Assembly: GCA_902597865.1 (NCBI GenBank)
Contig: CACJZL010000005.1
Span: forward strand, 1-64,000
From: an uncultured Pelagibacteraceae bacterium
GTDB taxonomy: Bacteria; Pseudomonadota; Alphaproteobacteria; Pelagibacterales; Pelagibacteraceae
Reading direction: 5' to 3'
DNA: 64,000 bases
Below, in pieces: positions 45,065 to 53,658 of the stretch. The notes beneath the pieces are model-generated. The model saw nothing but the letters and a program-made list of their open reading frames with translations. It was not told the DNA's origin and did not search any database. How positions within the stretch are numbered: the stretch's first letter is position 1; each line of letters starts with the position of its first letter. Position numbers and translations under genes: made by a program.

Positions 45065-45085
45065 AACTCCTTTAAATATGGAGTT
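45065..45085 (-). ncRNA. Hairpin masking the groES Shine-Dalgarno (possible RNA thermometer)
   Basis: On the minus strand AACTCC (45085-45080) pairs perfectly with GGAGTT (45070-45065) across a nine-base loop, hiding the whole GGAG. The ATG starts four bases beyond the stem. A six-pair stem with only three GC pairs would melt in the warm range. A groESL thermometer is known in enterobacteria; here it is inferred from base pairing alone. Confidence 0.55.
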
Positions 45086-45086
45086 C

Positions 45087-45115
45087 ATATAAAGACCAAA
45101 AGATAATTTTTCAAG
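45087..45115 (-). promoter_or_regulatory. Sigma32-type promoter of groESL
   Basis: On the minus strand CTTGAAA (45115-45109) is a perfect heat-shock -35. After 14 bases comes CTTTATAT (45094-45087), a partial match to CCCCATnT that keeps the ATnT end. No CIRCE inverted repeat is visible, so HrcA control is not supported. The same -35 heptamer precedes hsp20. Confidence 0.68.
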
Positions 45116-45184
45116 ATAAAGGATGAAATATATATTCTAAAAAAAACCAAGAAATATGCATATTTTTGAGTTATATCATAAAAA

Positions 45185-46000
45185 ATGACTTCAAATTTAG
45201 ATGAAAAAGGACTTAGATCAATCGTTGCGGAATATGATTTGTTTTTTATAGATATCTGGGGAGTTTTACACAACGGTCTTAATCTATTCCAAAATTCGGT
45301 TGAAGTTCTTGAAAAGTTAGAAAAATTTAAAAAAAAATATGTATTGCTAACAAATGCACCAAGACCAAATCTTACTGTAATTGAATATTTGAAAAAAATG
45401 GGTTTAGATGAAAAAAAAGCTCAACAAGTTTATACTTCTGGGCAAGCTGCTTTAGATCAACTCAAAACTATGAACTCCAAACGCTTTTTTCATATAGGTC
45501 CACCGAGAGATTTTGATTTATTCAAAACATTTGAAAATCAAAAAGTTGAAAAAATAGACAACTGCGATTTTTTATTATGCACTGGATTATTTCATGACCA
45601 CGAATCAGAATTAATATTTTATAAAAAATTACTTCAAGACCATATTGAAAAAAAAATGATTTGTACCAATCCAGATCTTGTTGTTGATCGAGGCGAAGAA
45701 AGAGAATTTTGCGCAGGGACAGTTGCCAAAATTTTTGAAAAGTTAGGTGGTGAAGTTAAGTATTTTGGTAAGCCTTATCCAGAAGTTTACGAAAAAGCAT
45801 TTAAAAATTTACAAGGAAAAAAAGTGATTTGTATAGGTGATAATTTAAATACAGATATCAAAGGTGCGAATATGCAAAATTTTGACTCTCTTCTTATAAA
45901 TAATGGAATTCATAAAAATGAAATAAGTAATGGTATTAAAGAATTAACAAAAAAGTATAATGTTAATGTAAACTATACTCAAACAGAGCTTAAATGGTAA
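45185..46000 (+). CDS. Class IIA HAD-superfamily hydrolase (TIGR01459 type)
   Basis: The 271-residue protein has the HAD motif I in FIDIWGVLHNGLNLF near residue 21, motif II in LLTNAPRPN near 53 and motif IV in KKVICIGDNLNTDIKGAN near 218. It looks like the TIGR01459 subfamily found in alphaproteobacteria next to ribF. Phosphatase activity is expected; the substrate is unknown, though linkage to ribF suggests flavin-nucleotide or riboflavin-precursor metabolism. The stop overlaps the ribF start by seven bases. It is divergent from groES. Confidence 0.85.
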   Translation: MTSNLDEKGLRSIVAEYDLFFIDIWGVLHNGLNLFQNSVEVLEKLEKFKKKYVLLTNAPRPNLTVIEYLKKMGLDEKKAQQVYTSGQAALDQLKTMNSKRFFHIGPPRDFDLFKTFENQKVEKIDNCDFLLCTGLFHDHESELIFYKKLLQDHIEKKMICTNPDLVVDRGEEREFCAGTVAKIFEKLGGEVKYFGKPYPEVYEKAFKNLQGKKVICIGDNLNTDIKGANMQNFDSLLINNGIHKNEISNGIKELTKKYNVNVNYTQTELKW

Positions 46001-46929
46001 ATAATTTTAGAATTTATAAAAATTTTAATTTATCCAAAAAGGATAAAGGGGCAATTATTTTGATTGGAAACTTTGACGGTCTTCATAGAGGTCACCAAAA
46101 ACTTTTTAACAAAGCAAAAAGTTTCAAAGAAAAATTTAATTTAAGAATAGGAGTAATAACTTTTGACCCAATTCCGAAGATGTTTTTTAAAAAACTTTAT
46201 AATTATAGGCTTTCAAACTTTGACCAAAAAGTTCAGCTTTTTAAAAAAAATTATGTAGACTTTATTGTAAATCAAAAATTTGATATGAAATTTTCAAAAA
46301 TAAGTTGTTTTGATTTTATAAAAAAAATTTTATTTAATAAGATTAAACCAAAATATATTTTTGTTTCAGACAATTTTAGATTTGGCTATAAGCGCGCTGG
46401 AGATATAAAACTTTTAAAGTCATTGGAGAAAGAATATGACTATAAAATTATTAATCCGTCTCCTCTTAAGAGTAAAAAATTTGTGATCTCATCGACCTTG
46501 ATAAGAAAAAATATTGAATTGGGAAATTTAAAAAAAGTAAAAAAATTTTTGGGTAGAAATTGGTGCATAGAGGGCAGAGTTGAAAAAGGGAGACAGCTTG
46601 GTAAAAAAATCGGATTCCCCACATGTAACATTGATATAAAGAACTACAAAATTCCAAAAATTGGTGTTTATGCAGTAAAAGTATCTTTTATAAACAAAAG
46701 GAAATTTAAAGGTATTGCAAATATTGGATATAGACCAACATTTAATCAAAAAAAATTAATTTTAGAAGTAAATATATTTAATTTTTCTGGAAATCTTTAT
46801 AATAAAAATTTATCAATAGAATTTATAGAATATATAAGAGGTGAAAAAAAATTTAATGGAGTACCTAACTTGAAAAAACAAATTAAAATAGATTGTAAGA
46901 AAGCAAGGGCAATATTATCAAATGAGTAA
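45994..46929 (+). CDS. ribF: Bifunctional riboflavin kinase/FMN adenylyltransferase
   Basis: The 311-residue enzyme makes FMN from riboflavin and then FAD. The N-terminal adenylyltransferase part has LIGNFDGLHRGHQKLF near residue 25 and SSTLIRKNI near 167; the C-terminal kinase part has VEKGRQLGKKIGFPTCNI near 198 and FKGIANIGYRPTF near 235. Length is usual. It overlaps the HAD gene by seven bases and ileS by eight, so all three are probably one transcript, an arrangement shared with many proteobacteria (ribF-ileS-lspA). Confidence 0.96.
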   Translation: MVNNFRIYKNFNLSKKDKGAIILIGNFDGLHRGHQKLFNKAKSFKEKFNLRIGVITFDPIPKMFFKKLYNYRLSNFDQKVQLFKKNYVDFIVNQKFDMKFSKISCFDFIKKILFNKIKPKYIFVSDNFRFGYKRAGDIKLLKSLEKEYDYKIINPSPLKSKKFVISSTLIRKNIELGNLKKVKKFLGRNWCIEGRVEKGRQLGKKIGFPTCNIDIKNYKIPKIGVYAVKVSFINKRKFKGIANIGYRPTFNQKKLILEVNIFNFSGNLYNKNLSIEFIEYIRGEKKFNGVPNLKKQIKIDCKKARAILSNE

Positions 46930-49663
46930 AAGTTCTGTAAATCTTCCGAAAACATCATTTTCAATGAGAGCTAATCTTCCCATAAAAGAACCTAGTCTGA
47001 TTGATTATTGGAATAAAATATCACTTTATGAAAAGCTTCGAGCAAACAGTAAAGGAAATGAAAAATTTGTTTTACATGATGGACCACCTTATGCCAATGG
47101 AAACATACACATGGGAACTGCATTAAACAAAATATTAAAAGATATTATTATCAAGTTTCAACAAATGAATGGAAAAGATTCTGTGTATGTCCCGGGATGG
47201 GATTGTCATGGCTTACCAATTGAATGGAAAATTGAGGAACAGTATAAGAAGAATAAAAAGAACAAGAATGATGTCCCAATTGTTGAATTCAGAAAAGAAT
47301 GTAGGGAATTTGCAAATAAATGGATCGATGTCCATAAAAAACAGTTTCAAAGATTGGGTGTCATAGGAGATTGGAAAGAATATTACTCGACTATGAGTTT
47401 CAAAGCTGAAGCCCAAATAGTTAGGGAGTTATCAAAGTTTTTGAAAGAGGGCAGTTTATATAAAGGTTATAAACCCGTCTTATGGTCTACCGTTGAAAAA
47501 ACTGCTTTAGCAGATGCAGAAGTAGAGTACATGGATCATATCTCAGATACTATTTATACTGCATTTCCAATTAAGAAATTTCAAAACTCAAATCTTGAAA
47601 GTTGTGAAATAATTATTTGGACTACTACTCCATGGACTATACCAGCCAACAAGGCCCTAGCTTATAATAAAAATATGAGCTACCAAATAATCAAGATCGA
47701 AGATGACGGTGATTTCAAAAACAGAAAAATTGTTATAGCACATGATTTACTTGAGCAAGTTATAAAGGAATGTGAAATAAAGAAATTTAAGAAGCTTGAT
47801 AAATTATCGGGCAAAGAATTTAAAGGTGTTATCTGTAGTCACCCACTGAAAACGGAAGGCTATAATTATGATATTCCTATGTTGGAAGCAGATTTTGTTA
47901 CAACAGAGCAGGGTTCTGGAATAGTTCATTGTGCACCGAGCCATGGGCCTGATGATTTTAACTTATGTATTAATAATGGAATAAAAGCAATTGAGACCGT
48001 TGATAATGATGGAAAATACACAAAGAATATTTTGAATTTCGAGGGAATACACGTTTTTAAAGCAAACCCAATTATCATTGAAAGTTTAAAAAAAAATAAA
48101 AATCTCCTTTCAAATGGTAAATTAAATCATACATATCCACATTCATGGAGGTCAAAGGCACCTTTAATTCATAGAGCTACTCCCCAGTGGTTTATATCTA
48201 TGGAAAGTCATGGACTTAGAAAAAAAGCTTTGGTAGCAATTGAAAAAACTGAATTTTATCCCAACAAAGGCAAGGAAAGACTTAAGTCAATGATAGAAAC
48301 AAGACCAGACTGGTGTGTTTCAAGACAAAGAGTTTGGGGGGTCCCATTACCTATATTTATTTCTAAGAAAGACGATAAAGTTTTAGTTGATGAGGAAGTA
48401 TTTAATAACATTGCGGATATTTTTGAAAAAGAAGGTTCAGATTGTTGGTTTGAAAATAATAAACAAAAATTTCTTGGAAAAAAATATAATGAAAATGATT
48501 TTTATCAAAGCACCGATATAGTTGAGGTTTGGTTTGATAGTGGTTCAACCCACTCTTTTGTTTTAGAACAAAGAGATGATCTAAAATGGCCAGCATCTCT
48601 TTATCTCGAAGGCTCTGATCAACACAGAGGCTGGTTCCATTCATCTCTTTTAGAATCTTGTGGCACAAGAGGAAAAGCACCCTTTGAGGCTATTTTATCA
48701 CACGGTTTTGTCGTAGACGGAAAAGGCTTAAAAATGTCGAAGTCCTTAGGAAACGTTATCTCGCCAGAGGAAATTTTAAAAAAGTATGGCGCAGACATTC
48801 TAAGGATTTGGGTTGCTGCATCTAATTATGCTGAGGATTTGAGGATAGATCATAAAATTTTAGATCAACATGCCGATGCTTACAGAAAACTTAGAAATAC
48901 ATTCAGATATTTGTTAGGTAATTTAAATGATGAATTAAACGAAATTGATTTAGTAAAAATTAAACCAAATACATTGCCCGAACTTGAACAACTAATGCTT
49001 CATAAATTGTATCATTTGAATGAAAATTTCATGAAACATTTTAATTCTTACAATATTCATCTTATTTATAAAGAATTACTTAATTTTTGTACTGTTGATC
49101 TATCATCCTTCTATTTTGATATTAGAAAAGACACATTGTACTGTGATGAAAAAAATTCAAAAAAAAGAAAAGATTGTCAGTTATTACTAAACGTAATTCT
49201 TGACAGTTTATTAAAATGGTTTGCTCCAATATTATCTTTTACTACAGAAGAAATTTTTAAGTTAGTAAATAAAAATGATTATGAAAAAAGTATTCATTTA
49301 AAAAAATTAAACGTATTTCCAGAGGAATGGAATAATGTGAACTTAGAACAAAATTGGAAAAAGATAATCGACATCAGAAACGAAGTAAATTCAAGCATTG
49401 AAACTATGAGAGCTGAAAAAATTATAGGATCAAGCTTAGAGGCAAATATTGAGATAGAATTAGATGAGAAAAGTTACAATTTTGCAAAAAATTATAATTT
49501 CTCTGAAATATGTATTACCTCGTCTGCAAAAATTATTAAAACCAAAAAAAAGGAAAACTCAATTAAAGTTAATACTGTCAAAGCAGAGGGAGAAAAATGT
49601 GCTGTTTGTTGGAAAATAAATAAAAATGGATGCGAAAGGCATTCATGTTCTAATAAAAATTAA
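46922..49663 (+). CDS. ileS: Isoleucyl-tRNA synthetase
   Basis: The 913-residue class I synthetase has the HIGH-type motif in GPPYANGNIHMGTALNK near residue 57, the editing domain with WTTTPWTIPANKALAY near 236, the KMSKS loop in GLKMSKSLGN near 603, and the anticodon-binding domain after 650. The C-terminal zinc element EKCAVCWKI...CERHSC is shortened and has C-x4-C instead of the second C-x2-C common in bacterial IleRS, so metal binding may be altered. It overlaps ribF by eight bases; lspA follows at once. Confidence 0.97.
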   Translation: MSKSSVNLPKTSFSMRANLPIKEPSLIDYWNKISLYEKLRANSKGNEKFVLHDGPPYANGNIHMGTALNKILKDIIIKFQQMNGKDSVYVPGWDCHGLPIEWKIEEQYKKNKKNKNDVPIVEFRKECREFANKWIDVHKKQFQRLGVIGDWKEYYSTMSFKAEAQIVRELSKFLKEGSLYKGYKPVLWSTVEKTALADAEVEYMDHISDTIYTAFPIKKFQNSNLESCEIIIWTTTPWTIPANKALAYNKNMSYQIIKIEDDGDFKNRKIVIAHDLLEQVIKECEIKKFKKLDKLSGKEFKGVICSHPLKTEGYNYDIPMLEADFVTTEQGSGIVHCAPSHGPDDFNLCINNGIKAIETVDNDGKYTKNILNFEGIHVFKANPIIIESLKKNKNLLSNGKLNHTYPHSWRSKAPLIHRATPQWFISMESHGLRKKALVAIEKTEFYPNKGKERLKSMIETRPDWCVSRQRVWGVPLPIFISKKDDKVLVDEEVFNNIADIFEKEGSDCWFENNKQKFLGKKYNENDFYQSTDIVEVWFDSGSTHSFVLEQRDDLKWPASLYLEGSDQHRGWFHSSLLESCGTRGKAPFEAILSHGFVVDGKGLKMSKSLGNVISPEEILKKYGADILRIWVAASNYAEDLRIDHKILDQHADAYRKLRNTFRYLLGNLNDELNEIDLVKIKPNTLPELEQLMLHKLYHLNENFMKHFNSYNIHLIYKELLNFCTVDLSSFYFDIRKDTLYCDEKNSKKRKDCQLLLNVILDSLLKWFAPILSFTTEEIFKLVNKNDYEKSIHLKKLNVFPEEWNNVNLEQNWKKIIDIRNEVNSSIETMRAEKIIGSSLEANIEIELDEKSYNFAKNYNFSEICITSSAKIIKTKKKENSIKVNTVKAEGEKCAVCWKINKNGCERHSCSNKN

Positions 49664-49664
49664 A

Positions 49665-50141
49665 GTGTATAAATTTTTACTAAACTCAACATTCGTTTTT
49701 TTTCTTTTTTGTATAGATAGATTTTCTAAAATTTACATTATTGAACTTGCAGAAAAAACTAATGTTTCAGAAATATATATCACCCCATTTTTAAACTCGT
49801 ATTTAGTTTGGAATACAGGAATTGCTTTTGGTTTATTTTCTTTTTCAAGTGAATTAACTTATAATTTATTTACCGTACTTATTGTGCTAATAAATATTAT
49901 AATTATTTATTTAGTAATTATTACCAAAGATTTTAGAAAATATTTCTTATTACTAATTTTGGGAGGGTCTTTTGGTAACCTTTTTGATAGGATTTATTAT
50001 TCATCTGTGCCAGATTTTATCGATTTTCATATAGGTAATTTTCACTGGTTTATTTTTAATATAGCTGATATCTTTATAACCGTAGGCGTCATTTGCCTTA
50101 TTTTAGCTGAACTCTTGTATAAAAAAGAAACCAATGAATAA
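49665..50141 (+). CDS. lspA: Lipoprotein signal peptidase (signal peptidase II)
   Basis: The inner-membrane aspartyl protease cuts signal peptides from lipoproteins. It has four membrane segments and both catalytic regions: GNLFDRIYYSSVPDFIDF near residue 105 and FNIADIFITVG near 128, with NTGIAFGLFSF near 49. I prefer the GTG at 49665, one base after the ileS stop, giving 158 residues and a short N-terminus before the first membrane segment; an ATG at 49626 would add 13 residues inside ileS. It overlaps the next lipoprotein gene by eight bases. Confidence 0.92.
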   Translation: MYKFLLNSTFVFFLFCIDRFSKIYIIELAEKTNVSEIYITPFLNSYLVWNTGIAFGLFSFSSELTYNLFTVLIVLINIIIIYLVIITKDFRKYFLLLILGGSFGNLFDRIYYSSVPDFIDFHIGNFHWFIFNIADIFITVGVICLILAELLYKKETNE

Positions 50142-50448
50142 ATTTTTTTTTTTAATATTTTTGCTATTTTTTCTCACCTCCTGCAAAAATGTAAGAGATG
50201 CTTTAGAGGGAAAAAAATTTGAAAACAGCGATGAGTTTCTTGTCATAAAAAAGAATCCTTTAGTTCTTCCACCAAATTTTAATGATTTACCCTCACCAAA
50301 AGATGTAGCTGACACTACTCAAATTGAGAATATTGAAAATGAAATTGAAGATCTTTTAAGTTCAATTAAAGACAATAATGAAGAAGTTGTAGAGTCATCC
50401 ACATCAAGTGATACAGAAAGTTTTGTTTTAGAAAAAATAAAAGATTAA
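50134..50448 (+). CDS. DUF3035 lipoprotein (BamF-like)
   Basis: The 104-residue product has a lipoprotein signal with cysteine at residue 17 (LTSC), then NVRDALEGKKFENSDEFLVIKKNPLVLPPNFNDLPSP, the hallmark of DUF3035. In Caulobacter a protein of this family, BamF, is part of the outer-membrane beta-barrel assembly complex. Substrate processing by the adjacent LspA is expected. The C-terminal 45 residues are acidic and low in complexity. Its stop overlaps the pgi start by one base. Confidence 0.83.
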   Translation: MNKFFFLIFLLFFLTSCKNVRDALEGKKFENSDEFLVIKKNPLVLPPNFNDLPSPKDVADTTQIENIENEIEDLLSSIKDNNEEVVESSTSSDTESFVLEKIKD

Positions 50449-51611
50449 TGTTCTCTAAAAAAATAAAGATAACATGTTTCGACCTTAAAAAGAAAAGTGG
50501 TAAAAAAATAAAAAGACTTTTTTCAGATCTTTTACAAAAAAAAAAGGACCCAAATTATAAATTAATTGATACCTTTTCAAAAGACTATCAGTATTCTTTT
50601 AAAAAAAAAAAAATTTCAAAATTTAGAAAGTATAAAACAATAAGTATTTTTGGCCTAGGTGGATCATCGTTGTGTATAAGGGCTATTTATGATTTTTTAA
50701 GATTAAAGATAAGAAAAAAAGTTTATTTTTATGACAACTTAGGTGTAACAGTCCCAAAAATAGTTAAAAATAAAAATCTGGATATCATTATCTCAAAATC
50801 AGGCTCAACTCTTGAGACAATTGTAAATCAGAACATCTTTTCTAATAGCAAAAAAATATTTATAACAGAAAATAAAAAAAGTTACTTGATGGACTTGGCT
50901 CTGAAATTAAAATCAGAGATCATTGAACATCCAAATTTTGTCGGAGGCAGATATTCAGCTTTATCTGAAGTTGGAATGCTACCTGCTGAGCTTTTAGGTT
51001 TAAAAAGTGAAAAATTTAAAAAATTTGATAATCTTATAAAAAATAAAAACTTTACAAGCACGTTATTAAATAATGTTGGTATGATGTATAAATTTTATTT
51101 ATTGGGAAAAACAAACTCAGTAATTCTAAATTTTGATAAAAGCTTGTCAAGCTTACTTGAATGGTATCAACAATTATTATCAGAGAGCTTAGGTAAGAAA
51201 GGTAAAGGTTTTTTTCCAATTATTTCAAACTTGCCTAAAGATAATCATAGCTTAATGCAACTTTATTTAGATGGAAATAAAAATAATTTTTTTACAATTT
51301 TTGATACTACTGATCTCAAGACACCAAAAACTAAGAATAAAAATTTGCTACCAGATTATAACTTTTTAAAAAACAAAAGTATTAAATCAATAATGACTGC
51401 TCAGAAGAATGCAGTAAAAAAAGTTTTTAAGAAACAAGGCCTGAGGTTTAGAAATTTTGAAATACTAACCAAAGATGAGGAAAGTTTAGGAATAATTTTC
51501 ACATATTTTATGCTGGAAACAATATTATTAGGAAAATTGATGAAATTAAATCCATTCGATCAGCCAGCAGTTGAGTCAATTAAAATAGAAACAAAAAGAA
51601 TACTCAGTTAG
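50448..51611 (+). CDS. pgi: Glucose-6-phosphate isomerase (short form)
   Basis: The 387-residue protein has phosphoglucose isomerase motifs: SIFGLGGSSLCIRAIYDF near residue 65, IISKSGSTLETIVNQNIF near 105, VGGRYSALSEVGMLPAELLG near 163 and QLLSESLGKKGKG near 243. It interconverts glucose-6-phosphate and fructose-6-phosphate. It is shorter than the E. coli enzyme (549) but similar to compact alphaproteobacterial forms. A run of 13 adenines at 50601-50613 codes four lysines and could slip. The 3' end overlaps convergent rsmD by eight bases. Confidence 0.9.
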   Translation: MFSKKIKITCFDLKKKSGKKIKRLFSDLLQKKKDPNYKLIDTFSKDYQYSFKKKKISKFRKYKTISIFGLGGSSLCIRAIYDFLRLKIRKKVYFYDNLGVTVPKIVKNKNLDIIISKSGSTLETIVNQNIFSNSKKIFITENKKSYLMDLALKLKSEIIEHPNFVGGRYSALSEVGMLPAELLGLKSEKFKKFDNLIKNKNFTSTLLNNVGMMYKFYLLGKTNSVILNFDKSLSSLLEWYQQLLSESLGKKGKGFFPIISNLPKDNHSLMQLYLDGNKNNFFTIFDTTDLKTPKTKNKNLLPDYNFLKNKSIKSIMTAQKNAVKKVFKKQGLRFRNFEILTKDEESLGIIFTYFMLETILLGKLMKLNPFDQPAVESIKIETKRILS

Positions 51612-52173
51612 ATTTTCTCCCAAAAATAAAAGTTGATAAACCATAATTTTTTGTATCAATTACTTTAAATTTCTTTGAGAAAGAAATTAAATCACCTTTT
51701 TTTTTATGAATAAGAATTATGCCATTGTTTTCCAAAATATTCATTTCGATAATATTTTCTAATAATAATTCTACTTTTTTTTCTTTAAATGGTGGGTCAC
51801 AAAAAATTAATTGAAATTTTTGACCAATTTCAAAAATATTTCTGTTCATTTTAAATGCGTCAATTTCTATTACTTTCGATTTTTTTTCATATTTAAGATT
51901 TGAAATATTACTTTTTAAAATTTTTAAAACCGGAGGGTAATTTTCAAGAAAAAATACAAATTGTGATCCTCTAGAAATACACTCTAATCCAAATGAACCG
52001 ACACCAGAAAATAAATCTAAAATCTTACTATCTTTGAGATGAAAATTAATATAGTTGGCGTGAGTCAAAATATTAAAAATGGATTCTTTAGCCATATCTT
52101 TTAAAGGCCTAGTTGTTTTATCCTTAGGCATAAGTAACTTTTTTCCTTTGTTTGAACCTGAAATTATTCTCAT
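51604..52173 (-). CDS. rsmD: 16S rRNA (guanine(966)-N2)-methyltransferase
   Basis: The 189-residue SAM-dependent enzyme starts MRIISGSNKGKKL and has TTRPLKDMAKESIFNIL near residue 20, the SAM loop ILDLFSGVGSFGLECISRG near 50 and the catalytic FCDPPFKEKK near 121. It methylates G966 in the 30S subunit. The start overlaps the purD stop in an ATGA, so both are in one transcript. The end overlaps pgi on the other strand. Confidence 0.94.
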   Translation of the reverse strand: MRIISGSNKGKKLLMPKDKTTRPLKDMAKESIFNILTHANYINFHLKDSKILDLFSGVGSFGLECISRGSQFVFFLENYPPVLKILKSNISNLKYEKKSKVIEIDAFKMNRNIFEIGQKFQLIFCDPPFKEKKVELLLENIIEMNILENNGIILIHKKKGDLISFSKKFKVIDTKNYGLSTFIFGRKSN

Positions 52174-53435
52174 ATTTTTATTACTTTATGACCAATATCA
52201 CGTCTAAAATATCCATTCTTCCAATTTAATTTTTTAATTAAGCTAATTACTTCGATTCTACATTTCGAAAAATCATCAGTGGTTGAAACAAAGTTTAATA
52301 CTCTTCCACCGTTTGAAACTATACCAACTTTTGTTTTTAATGTTCCGGCATGAAAAATATTTTGATTTTCAAGAAGTTTAAGTTGATCTAAATCTTTTAT
52401 TTGAATATTCTTCTCGAATTTTTCTGGGTAACCTTTTGAACACAAAACTATACAAATACTTTTAGACTCAAAAAAACTTATCTTTGTTTCATTTAGTTTG
52501 CCTTCACAGCACGATTTAAAAATATCCATTAAATCTGTTTTAACAGTAGGTAAAATTGTTTGACATTCAGGATCTCCCATCCTTACATTAAATTCTATTA
52601 AGAAGGGTTCACCATCCTTTATCATAAGGCCAACATACAGGAAACCCTTGTAGACTCCTCCATACTCATTAATTGCATTTAAAGTAGGTTCAATTATTCT
52701 TTTTTTTATCTTTAATTCTAGTTTTTCATTTAGAAGTCTTGAAGGTGAGTAACAACCCATACCCCCGGTGTTTTTACCCGTATCACCTTCACCAATCCTT
52801 TTATGATCTTGAGCTGAACCAAAAAATTTATAATTTTTTCCATCAGTCACAATGAAATAACTCATTTCCTCACCATCCAAAAACTCTTCAATTAAAATTT
52901 GCTCTGCAACACCAAATTTTCCCTTAAAAATTTCCTCAGTTGCTGTTTTTGCTTCATCAAAATTTTTGCAAATATAAACACCCTTTCCTGATGCCAAACC
53001 GTCAGCTTTTATAACTAGAGGAAAATAACTATTTTTTAAATAATCTAGTGTTTCATTTAAACTATCACAAATTTTAAACTTTGAAGTTGGAATGTTATTC
53101 TCTTGACAAATCTTTTTAGTAAAAATTTTTGAACCTTCAAGCTTTGAAGATAATTTATCAGGGCCGAACACTTTTATCGATTTATCATTAAAATGATCAA
53201 CAATTCCATTTACCAACGGTTTTTCAGGTCCAACAACTAACATTTTGATATTCTTTTCCATACAGTATTTTTCAAGTTTATAGAAGTTATCTGGATCCAA
53301 ACTAACATTCTGTGCAATTAGATCTGTACCTGCGTTACCCGGAAAACAAAAAATTTTGGACACTTTTTTCGATTTATTAAGCATATAACAAATCGCATGC
53401 TCTCTTCCACCACTTCCAATAATTCCAACATTCAT
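52170..53435 (-). CDS. purD: Phosphoribosylamine-glycine ligase (GAR synthetase)
   Basis: The 421-residue ATP-grasp enzyme carries out the second step of purine synthesis. Motifs are VGIIGSGGREHAICYML at the N-terminus, PLVIKADGLASGKGVYI near residue 138, QDHKRIGEGDTGKNTGGMGCYSP-type stretch near 213-235 and EFNVRMGDPECQTILP near 286. Length is standard. It lies upstream of rsmD with a four-base overlap and is divergent from the DUF2093 gene (24 bases). Confidence 0.97.
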   Translation of the reverse strand: MNVGIIGSGGREHAICYMLNKSKKVSKIFCFPGNAGTDLIAQNVSLDPDNFYKLEKYCMEKNIKMLVVGPEKPLVNGIVDHFNDKSIKVFGPDKLSSKLEGSKIFTKKICQENNIPTSKFKICDSLNETLDYLKNSYFPLVIKADGLASGKGVYICKNFDEAKTATEEIFKGKFGVAEQILIEEFLDGEEMSYFIVTDGKNYKFFGSAQDHKRIGEGDTGKNTGGMGCYSPSRLLNEKLELKIKKRIIEPTLNAINEYGGVYKGFLYVGLMIKDGEPFLIEFNVRMGDPECQTILPTVKTDLMDIFKSCCEGKLNETKISFFESKSICIVLCSKGYPEKFEKNIQIKDLDQLKLLENQNIFHAGTLKTKVGIVSNGGRVLNFVSTTDDFSKCRIEVISLIKKLNWKNGYFRRDIGHKVIKI

Positions 53436-53459
53436 CTATAGTGATCTTATAACTTATAA

Positions 53460-53654
53460 ATGAAAAATAAATTAGCTAAATTAAAATACTTACCAAATAA
53501 GTTTGAAATAATTGAGCCAGGCGACCATGTTATTTGTGCAATATCTAAGCAAAAAGTGTATCTACAAAATCTTAATTACTGGAATGTAGAGCTTCAAGAG
53601 GCATATTTTTCCCACAAAGAAGCTCAATTAAAAAGAGAAGAGGAAAATAAATAA
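53460..53654 (+). CDS. DUF2093 small protein
   Basis: The 64-residue product contains IIEPGDHVICAISKQKVYLQNLNYWNVELQEAYFSHKEA, the conserved pattern of DUF2093 (P-G-D-x-V-x-C-A-V... L-x-Y-W-x-V-x-x-Q-E-A-Y). The family is short and alphaproteobacterial, of unknown function, with two cysteine- or metal-like positions not obvious here. It is encoded opposite the lipid A genes in a location similar to other alphaproteobacteria, where it neighbours lpxK. Confidence 0.85.
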   Translation: MKNKLAKLKYLPNKFEIIEPGDHVICAISKQKVYLQNLNYWNVELQEAYFSHKEAQLKREEENK

Positions 53655-53658
53655 TAAA

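Noticed and set aside
45061..45184. CIRCE/HrcA operator upstream of groESL
   Set aside because: The long inverted repeat of CIRCE is absent; the inverted repeat present is the short Shine-Dalgarno hairpin.
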